Source: Chitinilyticum piscinae (lineage in GTDB: Bacteria > Pseudomonadota > Gammaproteobacteria > Burkholderiales > Chitinibacteraceae). Taken from it: 64,000 nt of DNA. The DNA lies in assembly GCF_015223195.1 (NCBI RefSeq), contig NZ_JADFUA010000001.1:1-64000 (forward strand). Direction: 5' to 3'. The translations under genes were made by a program, and so were the position numbers. The notes beneath the pieces are model-generated. The model saw only the letters and a list, made by a program, of their open reading frames with translations, did no database searches and was not told where the DNA came from. The stretch's first letter is position 1. Every line of letters begins with the position of its first letter. Positions 16,971 to 25,234 of the stretch are shown here, in pieces.

Positions 16971-17181
16971 CAATTAGCTGCATTCCTAGGAACAGTCAGT
17001 GAAACTGCTAGTCTTTATGCAAAGACGGTGGTTACATTATTAAGTATTCCTATGACTGTAAAATTAGAGCACAGGTTAACCCAACCTTTGATTCACTCCC
17101 AAATCAATGACCCAGTCCCAGTAAATACTGCTAGCAAAATATACCCCCCATCAGTTATAGCAATATCAACTTTTAGGTAAA

Positions 17182-18108
17182 ATGCACATGCACAAACAGA
17201 GTTATTTTTTTGTTTTATTAGGTTTCTTAGCACTAATCGGTGCATTTGGCAATCTTGCCCATCAGCCGACTCCACTCGGAACATTTGAATATGTTTACAA
17301 TGACATCAGTTATGTAGGTGGTTTGGCATGGCTATTACCGCTCTTGGCACTTACTGGAACTTGCCTTGGCTTTTTGCGAGTATTTAAATGGAGCAAAATA
17401 CCCGACTTGCGTTGGTGGAGTGTTTTATTCTCTATAATTAGCCTAGTGGTGCTATTTATCGTTCAAGTACAGTCAGTCCAAAAACTTAACGAATATGCCA
17501 GCATTCCGGGAAGTAGCCCGGGCTGGGGTGCATACCTGCAATGGACTGCATATCTGCTTTATTTTGTTTACTCCTTGCGTTGGTATTCCAGCGAAGCAAA
17601 TGAGCAAAACGGAACTACTGATACTGATGGACTTTCATCGTTCATAATTAATGATTTTATACCTGATGCACCAAGCAAACTCGTCAAAGTGGCGCTTTGC
17701 CTCTCCTGCCTGCTAACGGTTTTAGTATTTGAGGCTCCAGTTATCCAAGTCTCCTTGCTGAATAAAAGCGTCGGGATCAACATCAGTGCATCTGACTGGA
17801 TCTGGGCCTCTTATTTCAGTGCAATTCAAATCAATCTGATTGTTCTAGCACTTATATTTGCTCCGGCAAGAATAAATTCAAGTTATTTATTTTCTGGGAA
17901 AACAGCCTGCATCGTGATTGCAATTGCTTATGCTTACATTTGGTGGGAGAGCAAACAACCAATGACAGAAGAGCTTGCAATACAAAAAGAAATGGTTTTC
18001 CAAACTACTGCATGGCCTTTTTTAATTGTGATTCTTGTTGCTATAATCGCTACATCTTTACTGCTAATCAACAAGTCACGCAAGAAAAATTTAAAAATGG
18101 CTGATTAA
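17182..18108 (+). CDS. Polytopic membrane protein of unknown function
   Basis: A 308-residue protein with about seven or eight hydrophobic segments (near residues 7-24, 44-66, 80-98, 117-133, 172-190, 210-228, 238-254, 273-294) and a short basic tail (KSRKKNLK). No recognised family. AAT-rich codons differ from the backbone. AGG lies 5 bases before the start. It sits among secreted proteins of the island cargo. Confidence 0.65.
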   Translation: MHMHKQSYFFVLLGFLALIGAFGNLAHQPTPLGTFEYVYNDISYVGGLAWLLPLLALTGTCLGFLRVFKWSKIPDLRWWSVLFSIISLVVLFIVQVQSVQKLNEYASIPGSSPGWGAYLQWTAYLLYFVYSLRWYSSEANEQNGTTDTDGLSSFIINDFIPDAPSKLVKVALCLSCLLTVLVFEAPVIQVSLLNKSVGINISASDWIWASYFSAIQINLIVLALIFAPARINSSYLFSGKTACIVIAIAYAYIWWESKQPMTEELAIQKEMVFQTTAWPFLIVILVAIIATSLLLINKSRKKNLKMAD

Positions 18109-18113
18109 CAAAC

Positions 18114-18580
18114 GAAGCCGCAAGCACTTAACTGGTTTCGCAAAGCGGCCGAACAGGGCGAAGACACGGCGCAATATAACCTTTCGGCCGTGCAAGCAAC
18201 TGGTCAAGGCGTTCGGCAAGATTTTGTTCAAACGAGCCGCCGAACAAGAGCTAGCCAAAGGTCAATGAGTCCAACAGGATAATACCCTTGCTGCTCACTG
18301 GTATACCAAAGCTGCCGATCAAGGAATAGCAATGGCGCAAACCCATCTTGCTCAATTGTATATGGATGGGCAACAGGCGCCACAAAACTGGGAAATTGTT
18401 TATGCACCATTCAATCTTGCCGCCAATGACGCCACCACCAATGCAGCAATAAGCATAGTGCTCGCCGCCGAACAGCTAAGCGCCAGAGACCTTGCCGAGG
18501 CAGAGCGACTTAGCAAAGACATAGCCAGACCAAATAATTTGAAACGTGCCATTGAAGCCTACCTCAGACTCTCGATTTAA
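18114..18580 (+). pseudogene. Decayed Sel1-repeat protein
   Basis: Sel1-like repeat fragments are readable in two frames: ALNWFRKAAEQGEDTAQYN with GQGVRQDF first, ending at a stop near 18280, then AHWYTKAADQGIAMAQTH and the tail NLKRAIEAYLRLS. There is no start or signal peptide, and an internal frameshift and stop break it. The tail parallels the end of the intact Sel1 gene next door (NLLKALDAYLKKS), so this is a decayed tandem paralogue. Confidence 0.75.
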
Positions 18581-18610
18581 AAACATGCAGCTTAAGAAAT
18601 TGGAAGCCTC

Positions 18611-19567
18611 ATGAAAATCAACCCCACACTACTTACCCCACTCATTGCAGTGCTATTTTCGTTTTCAACTGCTGCCTACGCAGGATTTGATGAAGGCCTC
18701 ACAGCCTATCAAGAAAAGAACTATCCGCTTGCCCTAAAAGAATTTTCTGCTGCGGCAACCCAAGACGATGCGAGAGCTCAATTCGGCCTCGGCCTCTTAT
18801 ATTCCAAGGGTCTTGGTGTAGCACAGGACCATATACAAGCCATCAGTTGGTACCGCAAAGCAGCGGAGAAAGGTAATGCTCAAGCGCAGCATAATCTCGG
18901 TCTCATGTATCAAAAAGGCCAAGGTGTTGCACCGGATTACCCGCAAGCCGTCAGCTGGTATCGCAAGGCAGCCGAGCAAGGGTATGCAGATGCGCAAAAC
19001 AACCTCGGTCAAATGTATGACGAAGGTCGAGGCATAGCACAAAGCTACAATCAAGCCCTGTATTGGTATAGGAAAGCCGCCGAGCAAGGCAATGAAGCTG
19101 CACAATTAAATCTAGGCATCATGTACCACTTGGGCCAAGGTGTGAAACAGGATGTCATGCAAGCCTTCAACTGGTATAGCAAAGCAGCCAAGCAAGGACA
19201 TGCGGGTGCTCAATACAATCTCGGCGTCATGTATGGCAGCGGCCAAGGTACAACACAGGACTACTTGCAAGCGTTCTACTGGTATCGTAAATCAGCCGAG
19301 CAAGGGAACGTAGGGGCACTCAACAATCTCAGTGCGATGTTCCTCGGCGGCCAAGGTGTACAGCAAAATCCAATCGTTGCTTATGCTCTATGTAATGTCT
19401 CCGCCTCACTAGAAGGATCAACGGACAATAAGGCAATCAAGGTTCGCGATATATTAAAAACTAACATGACGCCCAAGCAAATCACTATTGGGGATGCCCT
19501 CAGTCGAGAAATGCTCAAGCCAAATAATTTGTTGAAAGCATTGGATGCCTATTTGAAAAAAAGCTAA
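18611..19567 (+). CDS. Exported Sel1-like repeat protein
   Basis: A 318-residue protein with a signal peptide (VLFSFSTAAYA-G near residue 24) followed by about six 36-residue Sel1-like repeats of the form A-Q-x-N-L-G-x-M-Y-x-x-G-x-G-V-x-x-D-x-x-Q-A-x-x-W-Y-x-K-A-A-E-Q-G, then a non-repeat C-terminal domain. Such solenoids mediate protein-protein contacts, often in the periplasm. The start follows GGAAGC. It is the last gene before the island's right border, next to a decayed paralogue. Confidence 0.9.
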   Translation: MKINPTLLTPLIAVLFSFSTAAYAGFDEGLTAYQEKNYPLALKEFSAAATQDDARAQFGLGLLYSKGLGVAQDHIQAISWYRKAAEKGNAQAQHNLGLMYQKGQGVAPDYPQAVSWYRKAAEQGYADAQNNLGQMYDEGRGIAQSYNQALYWYRKAAEQGNEAAQLNLGIMYHLGQGVKQDVMQAFNWYSKAAKQGHAGAQYNLGVMYGSGQGTTQDYLQAFYWYRKSAEQGNVGALNNLSAMFLGGQGVQQNPIVAYALCNVSASLEGSTDNKAIKVRDILKTNMTPKQITIGDALSREMLKPNNLLKALDAYLKKS

Positions 19568-19591
19568 AAAGTCAGCAGGGGGACTAGACCT

Positions 19592-19615
19592 GTTACACAA
19601 ACTGCTACACAATAC
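19592..19615 (+). repeat. Two 12-bp-phased direct repeats, candidate integrase arm sites (right end)
   Basis: GTTACACA (19592) and GCTACACA (19604) start 12 bases apart and share the spacer ACT with the left-end cluster at 8083. They lie about 140 bases inside the right tRNA copy. The interval 19616-19752 is AT-rich and holds no gene. Confidence 0.6.
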
Positions 19616-19752
19616 TCACCTCGATTGCCACTTAGCCTTAAGAGTTATTTAAAATTAATTTTTAGAATTTACAGAAATTAAGGCAATCTAAAAACTTAAA
19701 TCATTGAATTTAAACACAAATTCAGCAATGGTTGCGGTGTTTTATCAAGTAC

Positions 19753-19842
19753 GGAAGCGTGGCTGAGTGGTTTAAGGCAGCGGTCTTGAAAACCGTCGGG
19801 GATTTACGTCCCCCGTGAGTTCGAATCTCACCGCTTCCGCCA
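19753..19842 (+). tRNA. serT: tRNA-Ser (UGA), right copy
   Basis: Base-for-base identical to 7919-8008, complete from acceptor to CCA, with anticodon TGA. Identity extends only two bases upstream (AC) and stops at CCA. Upstream sequence is AT-rich island DNA, and no clear promoter like that of the left copy is seen, so expression of this copy is uncertain. Confidence 0.97.
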
Positions 19843-19854
19843 AGACGAAAGAAT

Positions 19855-19886
19855 AAAGCCATGTTTTTACAGGGCTTTATCTTTTT
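19855..19886 (+). terminator. Terminator after right tRNA-Ser
   Basis: AAAGCC-ATGTTTTTACA-GGGCTTT followed by ATCTTTTT, similar in stem to the hairpin after the left tRNA copy. Confidence 0.7.
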
Positions 19887-19967
19887 CACCCGCAGTCAAC
19901 CCCACACTGCCGTATGAGTCCACCGACAGGATCGAATATCCCTTCAGAAAGGCGCGCCCCATGCTGC

Positions 19968-20096
19968 ATGCACGAGACAGTGGAACGGATTGAGCTTGAT
20001 GTACTGGAGAAGCCTTGCAAGTACTTCAACTGCAAAATCGAAGATCTGATTGAGTACATCCCTGGTGATGAAACAAGACAGGCACATACAGACTAA
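19968..20096 (+). pseudogene. Truncated XRE-family (Cro/CI-type) regulator, C-terminal fragment
   Basis: ERIELDVLEKPCKYFNCKIEDLIEYIPGDE matches the last third of small XRE regulators (recognition helix, then L-x-x-L-C-K-x-F-x-C and D-L-I-E-Y). The first helices are absent upstream, so this is a fragment, apparently a deletion scar beside the island. From 20097 to 20590 I see no gene. Confidence 0.65.
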
Positions 20097-20595
20097 TCCC
20101 CACATAACGAGGTGCGAAGCGGATCGCCTATGACTGACCAAGGAAGGTCTGCCAGGTGATGAATTCAAAAGCCCCATGCCCGCAAGCCATTACACCCGTT
20201 AGGCTGTTTTTGTGCATTACAGCCAATAAGCTGTAAATGCTCTACGGTAAGGTTGTCGTTGCTGTTCTGAATAGCCTGCAGACATGCAGCATACTGCCAC
20301 GCCACATCGTGCAGACGCGCGGGCGGCCGCTAGCCCTCACTGTGTCTTGCTGTGCAGAGGCACCTGGGTTTCTGCCTTGCGAGTGGATGGAACGAGTAAC
20401 AATCCCAAATCTGTGCCCAAGCGTGATTTTCAAATGATTTCCTGCACGGACTCAGCGCAGCCTCGGGGCACATGTGACCAATGCTGACGGCATGATCGAC
20501 TCTGATGGCGATAAATATACATTAATAATCAAGGCATTGAACACAAACAAATCATGCATGCTTGTCATCTGATGTGCATCGAAATGATCTGAGGC

Positions 20596-20758
20596 CTGTG
20601 CCCATCCTGTGCCCATTGGGCACAAAACGGTGGAAAAGCCCGAAGGTCAGGGCGACTGGTGCGCCCAAAACTGCCCGAAGGTCAAAAAAGGCTGTTTTTC
20701 AGGGAGCCGGGGCACAGGATGGGCACAAAAATGGGCACAGAGTGGGTTCTGTGCCCAT
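20596..20758. repeat. Cluster of CTGTGCCCAT / ATGGGCACAG decamers
   Basis: CTGTGCCCAT occurs at 20596 and 20607 (11-base phase) and 20749, and inverted as GATGGGCACA near 20718 and ATGGGCACAG near 20731, all within about 160 bases beside the tRNA pair. The layout resembles integrase arm sites or iterons, but no integrase is present here. Confidence 0.55.
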
Positions 20759-20777
20759 TTCGGGGAGCCAAAAAGAC

Positions 20778-20815
20778 AAAACCCCTGACCAATTTTTCAA
20801 TTGAATCAGGGGTTT
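20778..20815 (-). terminator. Terminator of the tRNA-fMet transcript
   Basis: AAACCCCTGA and TCAGGGGTTT form a 10-bp stem; on the minus strand it is followed by TTTTGTCTTTTT. It lies 5 bases beyond the second initiator tRNA. Confidence 0.8.
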
Positions 20816-20820
20816 ATGCT

Positions 20821-20896
20821 TGGTTGCGGGAGCAGGACTCGAACCTGCGACCTTCGGGTTATGAGCCCGACGAGCTTCCAACTGCTCCATCCCGCG
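20821..20896 (-). tRNA. Initiator tRNA-fMet (CAU), distal copy
   Basis: 76 bases with encoded CCA. Initiator hallmarks: unpaired C1 against A72 at the acceptor end, and three G-C pairs next to the anticodon loop (GGGCTCATAACCC). Identical to the copy at 20953-21028. Confidence 0.95.
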
Positions 20897-20952
20897 TCAG
20901 GATGCTTTTAATGCTGTGCCGTTTCGCGTTTTGCGAACCGGCTGGAATTCTT

Positions 20953-21028
20953 TGGTTGCGGGAGCAGGACTCGAACCTGCGACCTTCGGGTTATGAGCCC
21001 GACGAGCTTCCAACTGCTCCATCCCGCG
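20953..21028 (-). tRNA. Initiator tRNA-fMet (CAU), proximal copy
   Basis: Same 76-base sequence and initiator features as 20821-20896; the two are in tandem, 56 bases apart, behind one promoter. Confidence 0.95.
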
Positions 21029-21043
21029 CCAGATGAGCCATGC

Positions 21044-21072
21044 ATACTACAAGGAGGTGCTACTTTCGTCAA
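21044..21072 (-). promoter_or_regulatory. Sigma-70 promoter of the tRNA-fMet pair
   Basis: On the minus strand TTGACG (21067-21072) and TAGTAT (21044-21049) with a 17-base spacer, about 15 bases before the first tRNA. Confidence 0.75.
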
Positions 21073-21185
21073 GCCGGAATTACTCACAACGCTGAATTAA
21101 ATTCGCGACAGGGTCAGAAACATAGCGACGTATGCTCGGGAAATGCTTTTTTAGCAAAATTCCGCCAAGCATACCCATGCACGTA

Positions 21186-22172
21186 TCAAGCGGAAATCTC
21201 CTCGATGCGGTGACAGGCGATCTGCCGCCCGGAGAGCTCCCGCAGCTGTGGCACTTCGCTGCGACAGCGTTCGGCGGCATAAGGGCAGCGGGTACTGAAG
21301 GCGCAGCCGGCCGGCGGGTTCAGGGGGGATGGCAGCTCGCCGACCAGCTTGATCTTGGCCTGCCGATCCTTATGGTGAATGGCCGGTGTTGCCGACATCA
21401 GCGCACGGGTATAAGGATGCAGCGGCTGCGCGAAAATCACCGATTTCGGTCCGGTTTCTACCGTACTGCCGAAGTACATCACCATTACGTCGTCGGCGAT
21501 GTGCTCGACCACGGCCAGATTGTGGCTGATGAACACGTAGGCGGCATTCAGCTCCTGCTGCAGATCCATGAACAGGTTGAGAATCTGCGCCTGGATGGAC
21601 ACGTCCAGCGCCGAAGTCGGCTCGTCGGCCACGACAATTTCCGGCTTGAGCATCATCGCACGGGCAACGGCAATACGCTGCCGCTGGCCGCCCGAGAACA
21701 TGTGCGGGTAGCGGTGGTAATGCTCGGGACGCAAGCCCACGCGCTGCATCATGTCGCGAACGGCAGCTTCGCGCTCGCCTGCACTGAGCGAGGTATTGAG
21801 TAGTAGCGGCTCGCCCAGCATCGTTCCGACCTGCTTGCGAGGATTGAGGCTGGCGTAGGGATTCTGGAACACCATCTGCACGCGCGGGCGGATTGCCTTG
21901 AGCTGGGCGGGCGTCGCCGTGGCAGTATCGATGCCATCAACCAGCAATTGTCCGCTGGTGGGCTGCTCGATCAGGGTGAGCTGGCGCGCCAGCGTCGACT
22001 TACCGCAGCCGGATTCGCCGACCACCGCCAGCGTTTTGCCCGGCTGCAGCCGGAAGGACACTTCATTGAGCGCCTTGACCGTGGCATGTCCACGCAGAAA
22101 GCCGCGCGCGACACTGTAGTGGCGCGACAGCTGCCGCGCCTCGAGAATAATTGGCACGGCCGTTTCAGACAT
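21186..22172 (-). CDS. dppF: Dipeptide ABC transporter ATP-binding protein DppF
   Basis: One of two ATPases energising a dipeptide/oligopeptide importer. Walker [10 protein letters not shown] near residue 50, signature [14 protein letters not shown], Walker [13 protein letters not shown] and the C-terminal oligopeptide-transport block [14 protein letters not shown] are visible. The Met at 22172 has GGAG upstream and overlaps the dppD stop by 8 bases; the frame remains open to 22193. Last gene of dppABCDF. Confidence 0.92.
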   Translation of the reverse strand: MSETAVPIILEARQLSRHYSVARGFLRGHATVKALNEVSFRLQPGKTLAVVGESGCGKSTLARQLTLIEQPTSGQLLVDGIDTATATPAQLKAIRPRVQMVFQNPYASLNPRKQVGTMLGEPLLLNTSLSAGEREAAVRDMMQRVGLRPEHYHRYPHMFSGGQRQRIAVARAMMLKPEIVVADEPTSALDVSIQAQILNLFMDLQQELNAAYVFISHNLAVVEHIADDVMVMYFGSTVETGPKSVIFAQPLHPYTRALMSATPAIHHKDRQAKIKLVGELPSPLNPPAGCAFSTRCPYAAERCRSEVPQLRELSGRQIACHRIEEISA

Positions 22173-23178
22173 GGCTGGGCTCTCCGGAATCACTCAATGG
22201 GGTATAGCAGCGAACCTTAAGCAAATCGTTGATTTCTTGCGTATACCCTTCAGAAATAAACGGAAACAAGGGCGGACGGGCTTCTGCGCAGCGCGGTTTG
22301 GCGTAGGGGCAGCGCGGCGCGAGCAGACAGCCATGCGGGCGGTCATACTGCCCGGGAACCACGCCCGGCAATGTCGCCAGCCGCTCAGCGCCCTTGCTGT
22401 GTTCCGGTATCGCCGCCAGCAGCGCCTGCGTGTAGGGATGGCGCGGCGTGTCGAAGATTGCCGGCACACTGCTGGTTTCCACCACTTCGCCGGCGTACAT
22501 CACCGCGACGCGGTCCGCGACCTCGGCCACCACGGCCAGATCGTGGGTGATCAGGATCAGCCCCATGTCGTGCTGCTGCTGCAGGCTGACGAGCAGTTCC
22601 ATGATCTGTGCCTGCACGGTTACATCCAGCGCCGTGGTGGGCTCGTCAGCGATCAGCAGCTTGGGATTGCAGGCCAGCGCCATCGCGATCATCACCCGCT
22701 GGCTCATCCCGCCGGACAACTGATGCGGGTAAGCATCCAGACGGCTGCGTGCCGCGGGGATTTCGACCATTTCCAGCAATTCCAGCGCCCGCCGCCGCGC
22801 ATCGCCACGCGACAGTCCGCCGTGCAGACGCAGCGTCTCGCACAGCTGGAAGCCGACGGTGTACGCCGGATTCAGGCTGGTCAGCGCATCCTGGAAGATC
22901 ATCGCAATATCGCGACCGAGAATGGCGCGACGCTGCCGGGCCGACATGGCCAGCATGTCCTGCCCGTCAAAGATCAGGCGTTCGGCGCTCACGCGCCCCG
23001 GCGCGTCGATCAGCCCCATCAGAGCCAGCATGGTGACACTCTTGCCGGAGCCGGATTCACCGACAATGCCGACGATTTCACCACGGCTAACCGTCAGATC
23101 CAGGCCGTCAACGGCACGGAAAGGATGTACGGTACTGCCGAATTCGACCGAAAGGTTGCGGATTTCGAGAAGGCTCAT
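22165..23178 (-). CDS. dppD: Dipeptide ABC transporter ATP-binding protein DppD
   Basis: A 337-residue ATPase partner of DppF: Walker A GESGSGKS near residue 39, signature [14 protein letters not shown], Walker [14 protein letters not shown]-loop ITHDLAVV, and the Cys-containing C-terminal block [13 protein letters not shown] of the oligopeptide family. It lies 3 bases after dppC. Confidence 0.93.
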   Translation of the reverse strand: MSLLEIRNLSVEFGSTVHPFRAVDGLDLTVSRGEIVGIVGESGSGKSVTMLALMGLIDAPGRVSAERLIFDGQDMLAMSARQRRAILGRDIAMIFQDALTSLNPAYTVGFQLCETLRLHGGLSRGDARRRALELLEMVEIPAARSRLDAYPHQLSGGMSQRVMIAMALACNPKLLIADEPTTALDVTVQAQIMELLVSLQQQHDMGLILITHDLAVVAEVADRVAVMYAGEVVETSSVPAIFDTPRHPYTQALLAAIPEHSKGAERLATLPGVVPGQYDRPHGCLLAPRCPYAKPRCAEARPPLFPFISEGYTQEINDLLKVRCYTPLSDSGEPSHV

Positions 23179-23181
23179 CGC

Positions 23182-24099
23182 TTACCCCATTTTCTTCAGC
23201 TTCGGATCAAGCGCATCGCGCAGGCCATCACCCATCAGGTTCAGCGCCAGCACGGTAATCAGGATCGCCAGACCAGGCATGGTGACCACCCACCAGGCGC
23301 GCTCGATGTAATCGCGGGACGAAGCAAGCATGGCGCCCCATTCCGGTGATGGCGGCTGCACGCCAAGGCCGAGAAAGCCCAGTGCTGCCGCATCGAGAAT
23401 CGCAGCCGAAAAACCCAGCGTGGCCTGCACGATCAGCGGCGCCATGCAGTTGGGCAGCACGGTATTGAACATCAGCCGTGCCTGACCGGCGCCGGCCAGC
23501 CGGCTGGCAATGACGTAATCCTTGTTCAGCTCGGTCATGGCCGCCGCGCGGGTGAGGCGGACGCTGGCCGGCAGACAGACAATGGCAATGGCCAGAATGG
23601 TGTTGGCAAGGCCTGGGCCAAGTACGGCTACCACAGCCACGGCCAGCAATAGCGAGGGCAGCGCCATCATCACGTCCATCACGCGCATGATCGCCACACC
23701 CAGCCTCTGCGGGTAGAACGCCGCCAGCAGGCCCAGCACGATGCCCGGCAGGATGGACATCAGCACCGACAGCAGGCCGATGAACAAGGAAAGCTGCGCG
23801 CCGTAGATCAGCCGCGACAGGATGTCGCGGCCCGCATCGTCGGTCCCCAGGATGAAGCGCCAGCTGCCGCCCTCCATCCACACCGGCGGTGCCAGCAATG
23901 CATCGCGGTATTGCTCGCTGGGCGCGTGCGGCGCCAGCAAGGGCGCCAGCAGGGCAGCAACAACCAGCACCACGAAATATGCCAGTGCGATGGTAGCGCC
24001 GCGGTTGCCGCGGTAGGCCTGCCAGAATTCGCGCAGCGGCGACGGATAGTCCTGCACCGTCATGGTTTGATGCGTCCCGGATTGAATATCGGCGGCCAT
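23182..24099 (-). CDS. dppC: Dipeptide ABC transporter permease DppC
   Basis: A 305-residue inner-membrane permease with six predicted segments and an N-terminal cytoplasmic arm. It has the GTDDAGRDILSRLIYG block typical of DppC/OppC and the EAA-like loop (MTELNKDYVIASRLAGAG) contacting the ATPases. It lies 3 bases after dppB. Confidence 0.93.
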   Translation of the reverse strand: MAADIQSGTHQTMTVQDYPSPLREFWQAYRGNRGATIALAYFVVLVVAALLAPLLAPHAPSEQYRDALLAPPVWMEGGSWRFILGTDDAGRDILSRLIYGAQLSLFIGLLSVLMSILPGIVLGLLAAFYPQRLGVAIMRVMDVMMALPSLLLAVAVVAVLGPGLANTILAIAIVCLPASVRLTRAAAMTELNKDYVIASRLAGAGQARLMFNTVLPNCMAPLIVQATLGFSAAILDAAALGFLGLGVQPPSPEWGAMLASSRDYIERAWWVVTMPGLAILITVLALNLMGDGLRDALDPKLKKMG

Positions 24100-24102
24100 G
24101 GC

Positions 24103-25113
24103 TTACCTCGCGTGGCGGATGCGCGGATTGATGACGCCATACAGCACATCAACCAGCAGATTGACCAGAATGATCATGGTGCCGATCAGCAGGATGCCGC
24201 CCTGCACCGAGGGATAATCGCGCTGGCCGATTGCGTCGATCAGCCATTTGCCGACACCCGGCCAGGAAAAGATGGTCTCGGTCAGCACGGCACCAGCCAG
24301 CAGCGTACCAACTTGCAGGCCGATGACCGTCACCACCGGCATCAGCGCATTGCGCAGCGCATGCACGACGATGATGCGCAGCCGCGACAGCCCCTTGGCA
24401 CGGGCGGTGCGGATGTAATCCTCGCGCAGCACTTCCAGCATTGCCGAACGCGTCATCCGCGCGATCACCGCGAGCGGAATCGTTCCCAGCACGATGGCGG
24501 GCAGCACCAGATGATGCAGCGCCGAAAGGAACGCCCCTTCTTCATCGGACAGTAGCGTATCGATCAGCATGAACCCGGTTTTTGCCTCGATGTCGTACTC
24601 CAGCGCGATGCGCCCGGATACCGGCGTCCAGCCCAGATGCACCGAGAACAGCATGATCAGCATCAGCCCCCACCAGAAGATCGGCATCGAATAACCGGTA
24701 AGTGCGGCGCCCATCACGCCATGATCCACCACCGTTCCGCGCCGGGTTGCTGCCACCACGCCGGCAACCAGCCCCAGCGGCGTAGCGAACAGCATCGCAG
24801 CAAGCGACAGCTCGACCGTCGCAGGGAAGAGCGTGAAGAACTCTTTGACCACCGGCTCGTGGGTGCGGATCGATGTGCCGAGATCGCCCTGCAGCAAACC
24901 GGACAGATAGTGCCAGTACTGCAGGTACAGCGGCTGGTCGAGGCCAAGACGGTGCATCGCCGCCTTGTAGAACTCCGGATCGAGGTTGCGCTCGCCGACC
25001 AGCAGCAGCACCGGGTCGCCCGGAATCATGTGAATCAGCGCAAAGGCCAGCAGCGTTATTCCGAGAAAGGTTGGAATGACGACGGCCAGTCGGCGCAGGA
25101 CAAATCCAAACAT
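24103..25113 (-). CDS. dppB: Dipeptide ABC transporter permease DppB
   Basis: About 336 residues: N-terminal RRLAVVIPTFLGITLLAFALIHMIPGDP, a signature of DppB permeases, followed by six membrane segments and the EAA-like loop (LREDYIRTARAKGLSRLRI). Met 25113 follows GGGGAGGGGAG; the longer frame from 25146 lacks support. Confidence 0.93.
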   Translation of the reverse strand: MFGFVLRRLAVVIPTFLGITLLAFALIHMIPGDPVLLLVGERNLDPEFYKAAMHRLGLDQPLYLQYWHYLSGLLQGDLGTSIRTHEPVVKEFFTLFPATVELSLAAMLFATPLGLVAGVVAATRRGTVVDHGVMGAALTGYSMPIFWWGLMLIMLFSVHLGWTPVSGRIALEYDIEAKTGFMLIDTLLSDEEGAFLSALHHLVLPAIVLGTIPLAVIARMTRSAMLEVLREDYIRTARAKGLSRLRIIVVHALRNALMPVVTVIGLQVGTLLAGAVLTETIFSWPGVGKWLIDAIGQRDYPSVQGGILLIGTMIILVNLLVDVLYGVINPRIRHAR

Positions 25114-25190
25114 GGCAATACTCCCCTCCCCATGTCGCCGGAGCACCCATAGAAATTAAGGGATAGAAAGATACGTACTAGAGACGACAA

Positions 25191-25223
25191 GGCCGGCACA
25201 CCGCCGCAACGGTGCTGCCGGCC
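25191..25223 (-). terminator. Hairpin between dppA and dppB
   Basis: GGCCGGCA and TGCCGGCC pair around a 17-base interval that itself contains CACCG/CGGTG. On the minus strand it follows dppA by about 11 bases, without a strong T tract. It may partly stop transcription or protect the dppA mRNA end, allowing more binding protein than permease; this is inference. Confidence 0.5.
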
Positions 25224-25234
25224 GGATCATGGGC

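Larger units (their letters stand above)
8009..19842. mobile_element. tRNA-Ser-associated integrative element
   Basis: An 11.8-kb AT-richer segment between two identical full-length tRNA-Ser genes; the repeated unit is 92 bases, from the AC before each tRNA through CCA. Next to the left tRNA lies a tyrosine integrase; then a convergent HUH-UvrD replication protein, a Replic_Relax-like gene, an IS3 remnant, and plus-strand cargo of exported and membrane proteins. Twelve-base-phased GYTACACA repeats sit inside both ends. There are no phage structural, Zot-like or conjugation genes, so it is best described as an integrative element with its own replication module. Which tRNA copy is the original cannot be told from one genome. 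Confidence 0.85.

Noticed and set aside
20659-21036. 125-residue frame containing repeated LREQDSNLRPSGYEPDELPTAPSR-type text
   Set aside because: This is a translation of the antisense of the two tRNA-fMet genes, a common misannotation.
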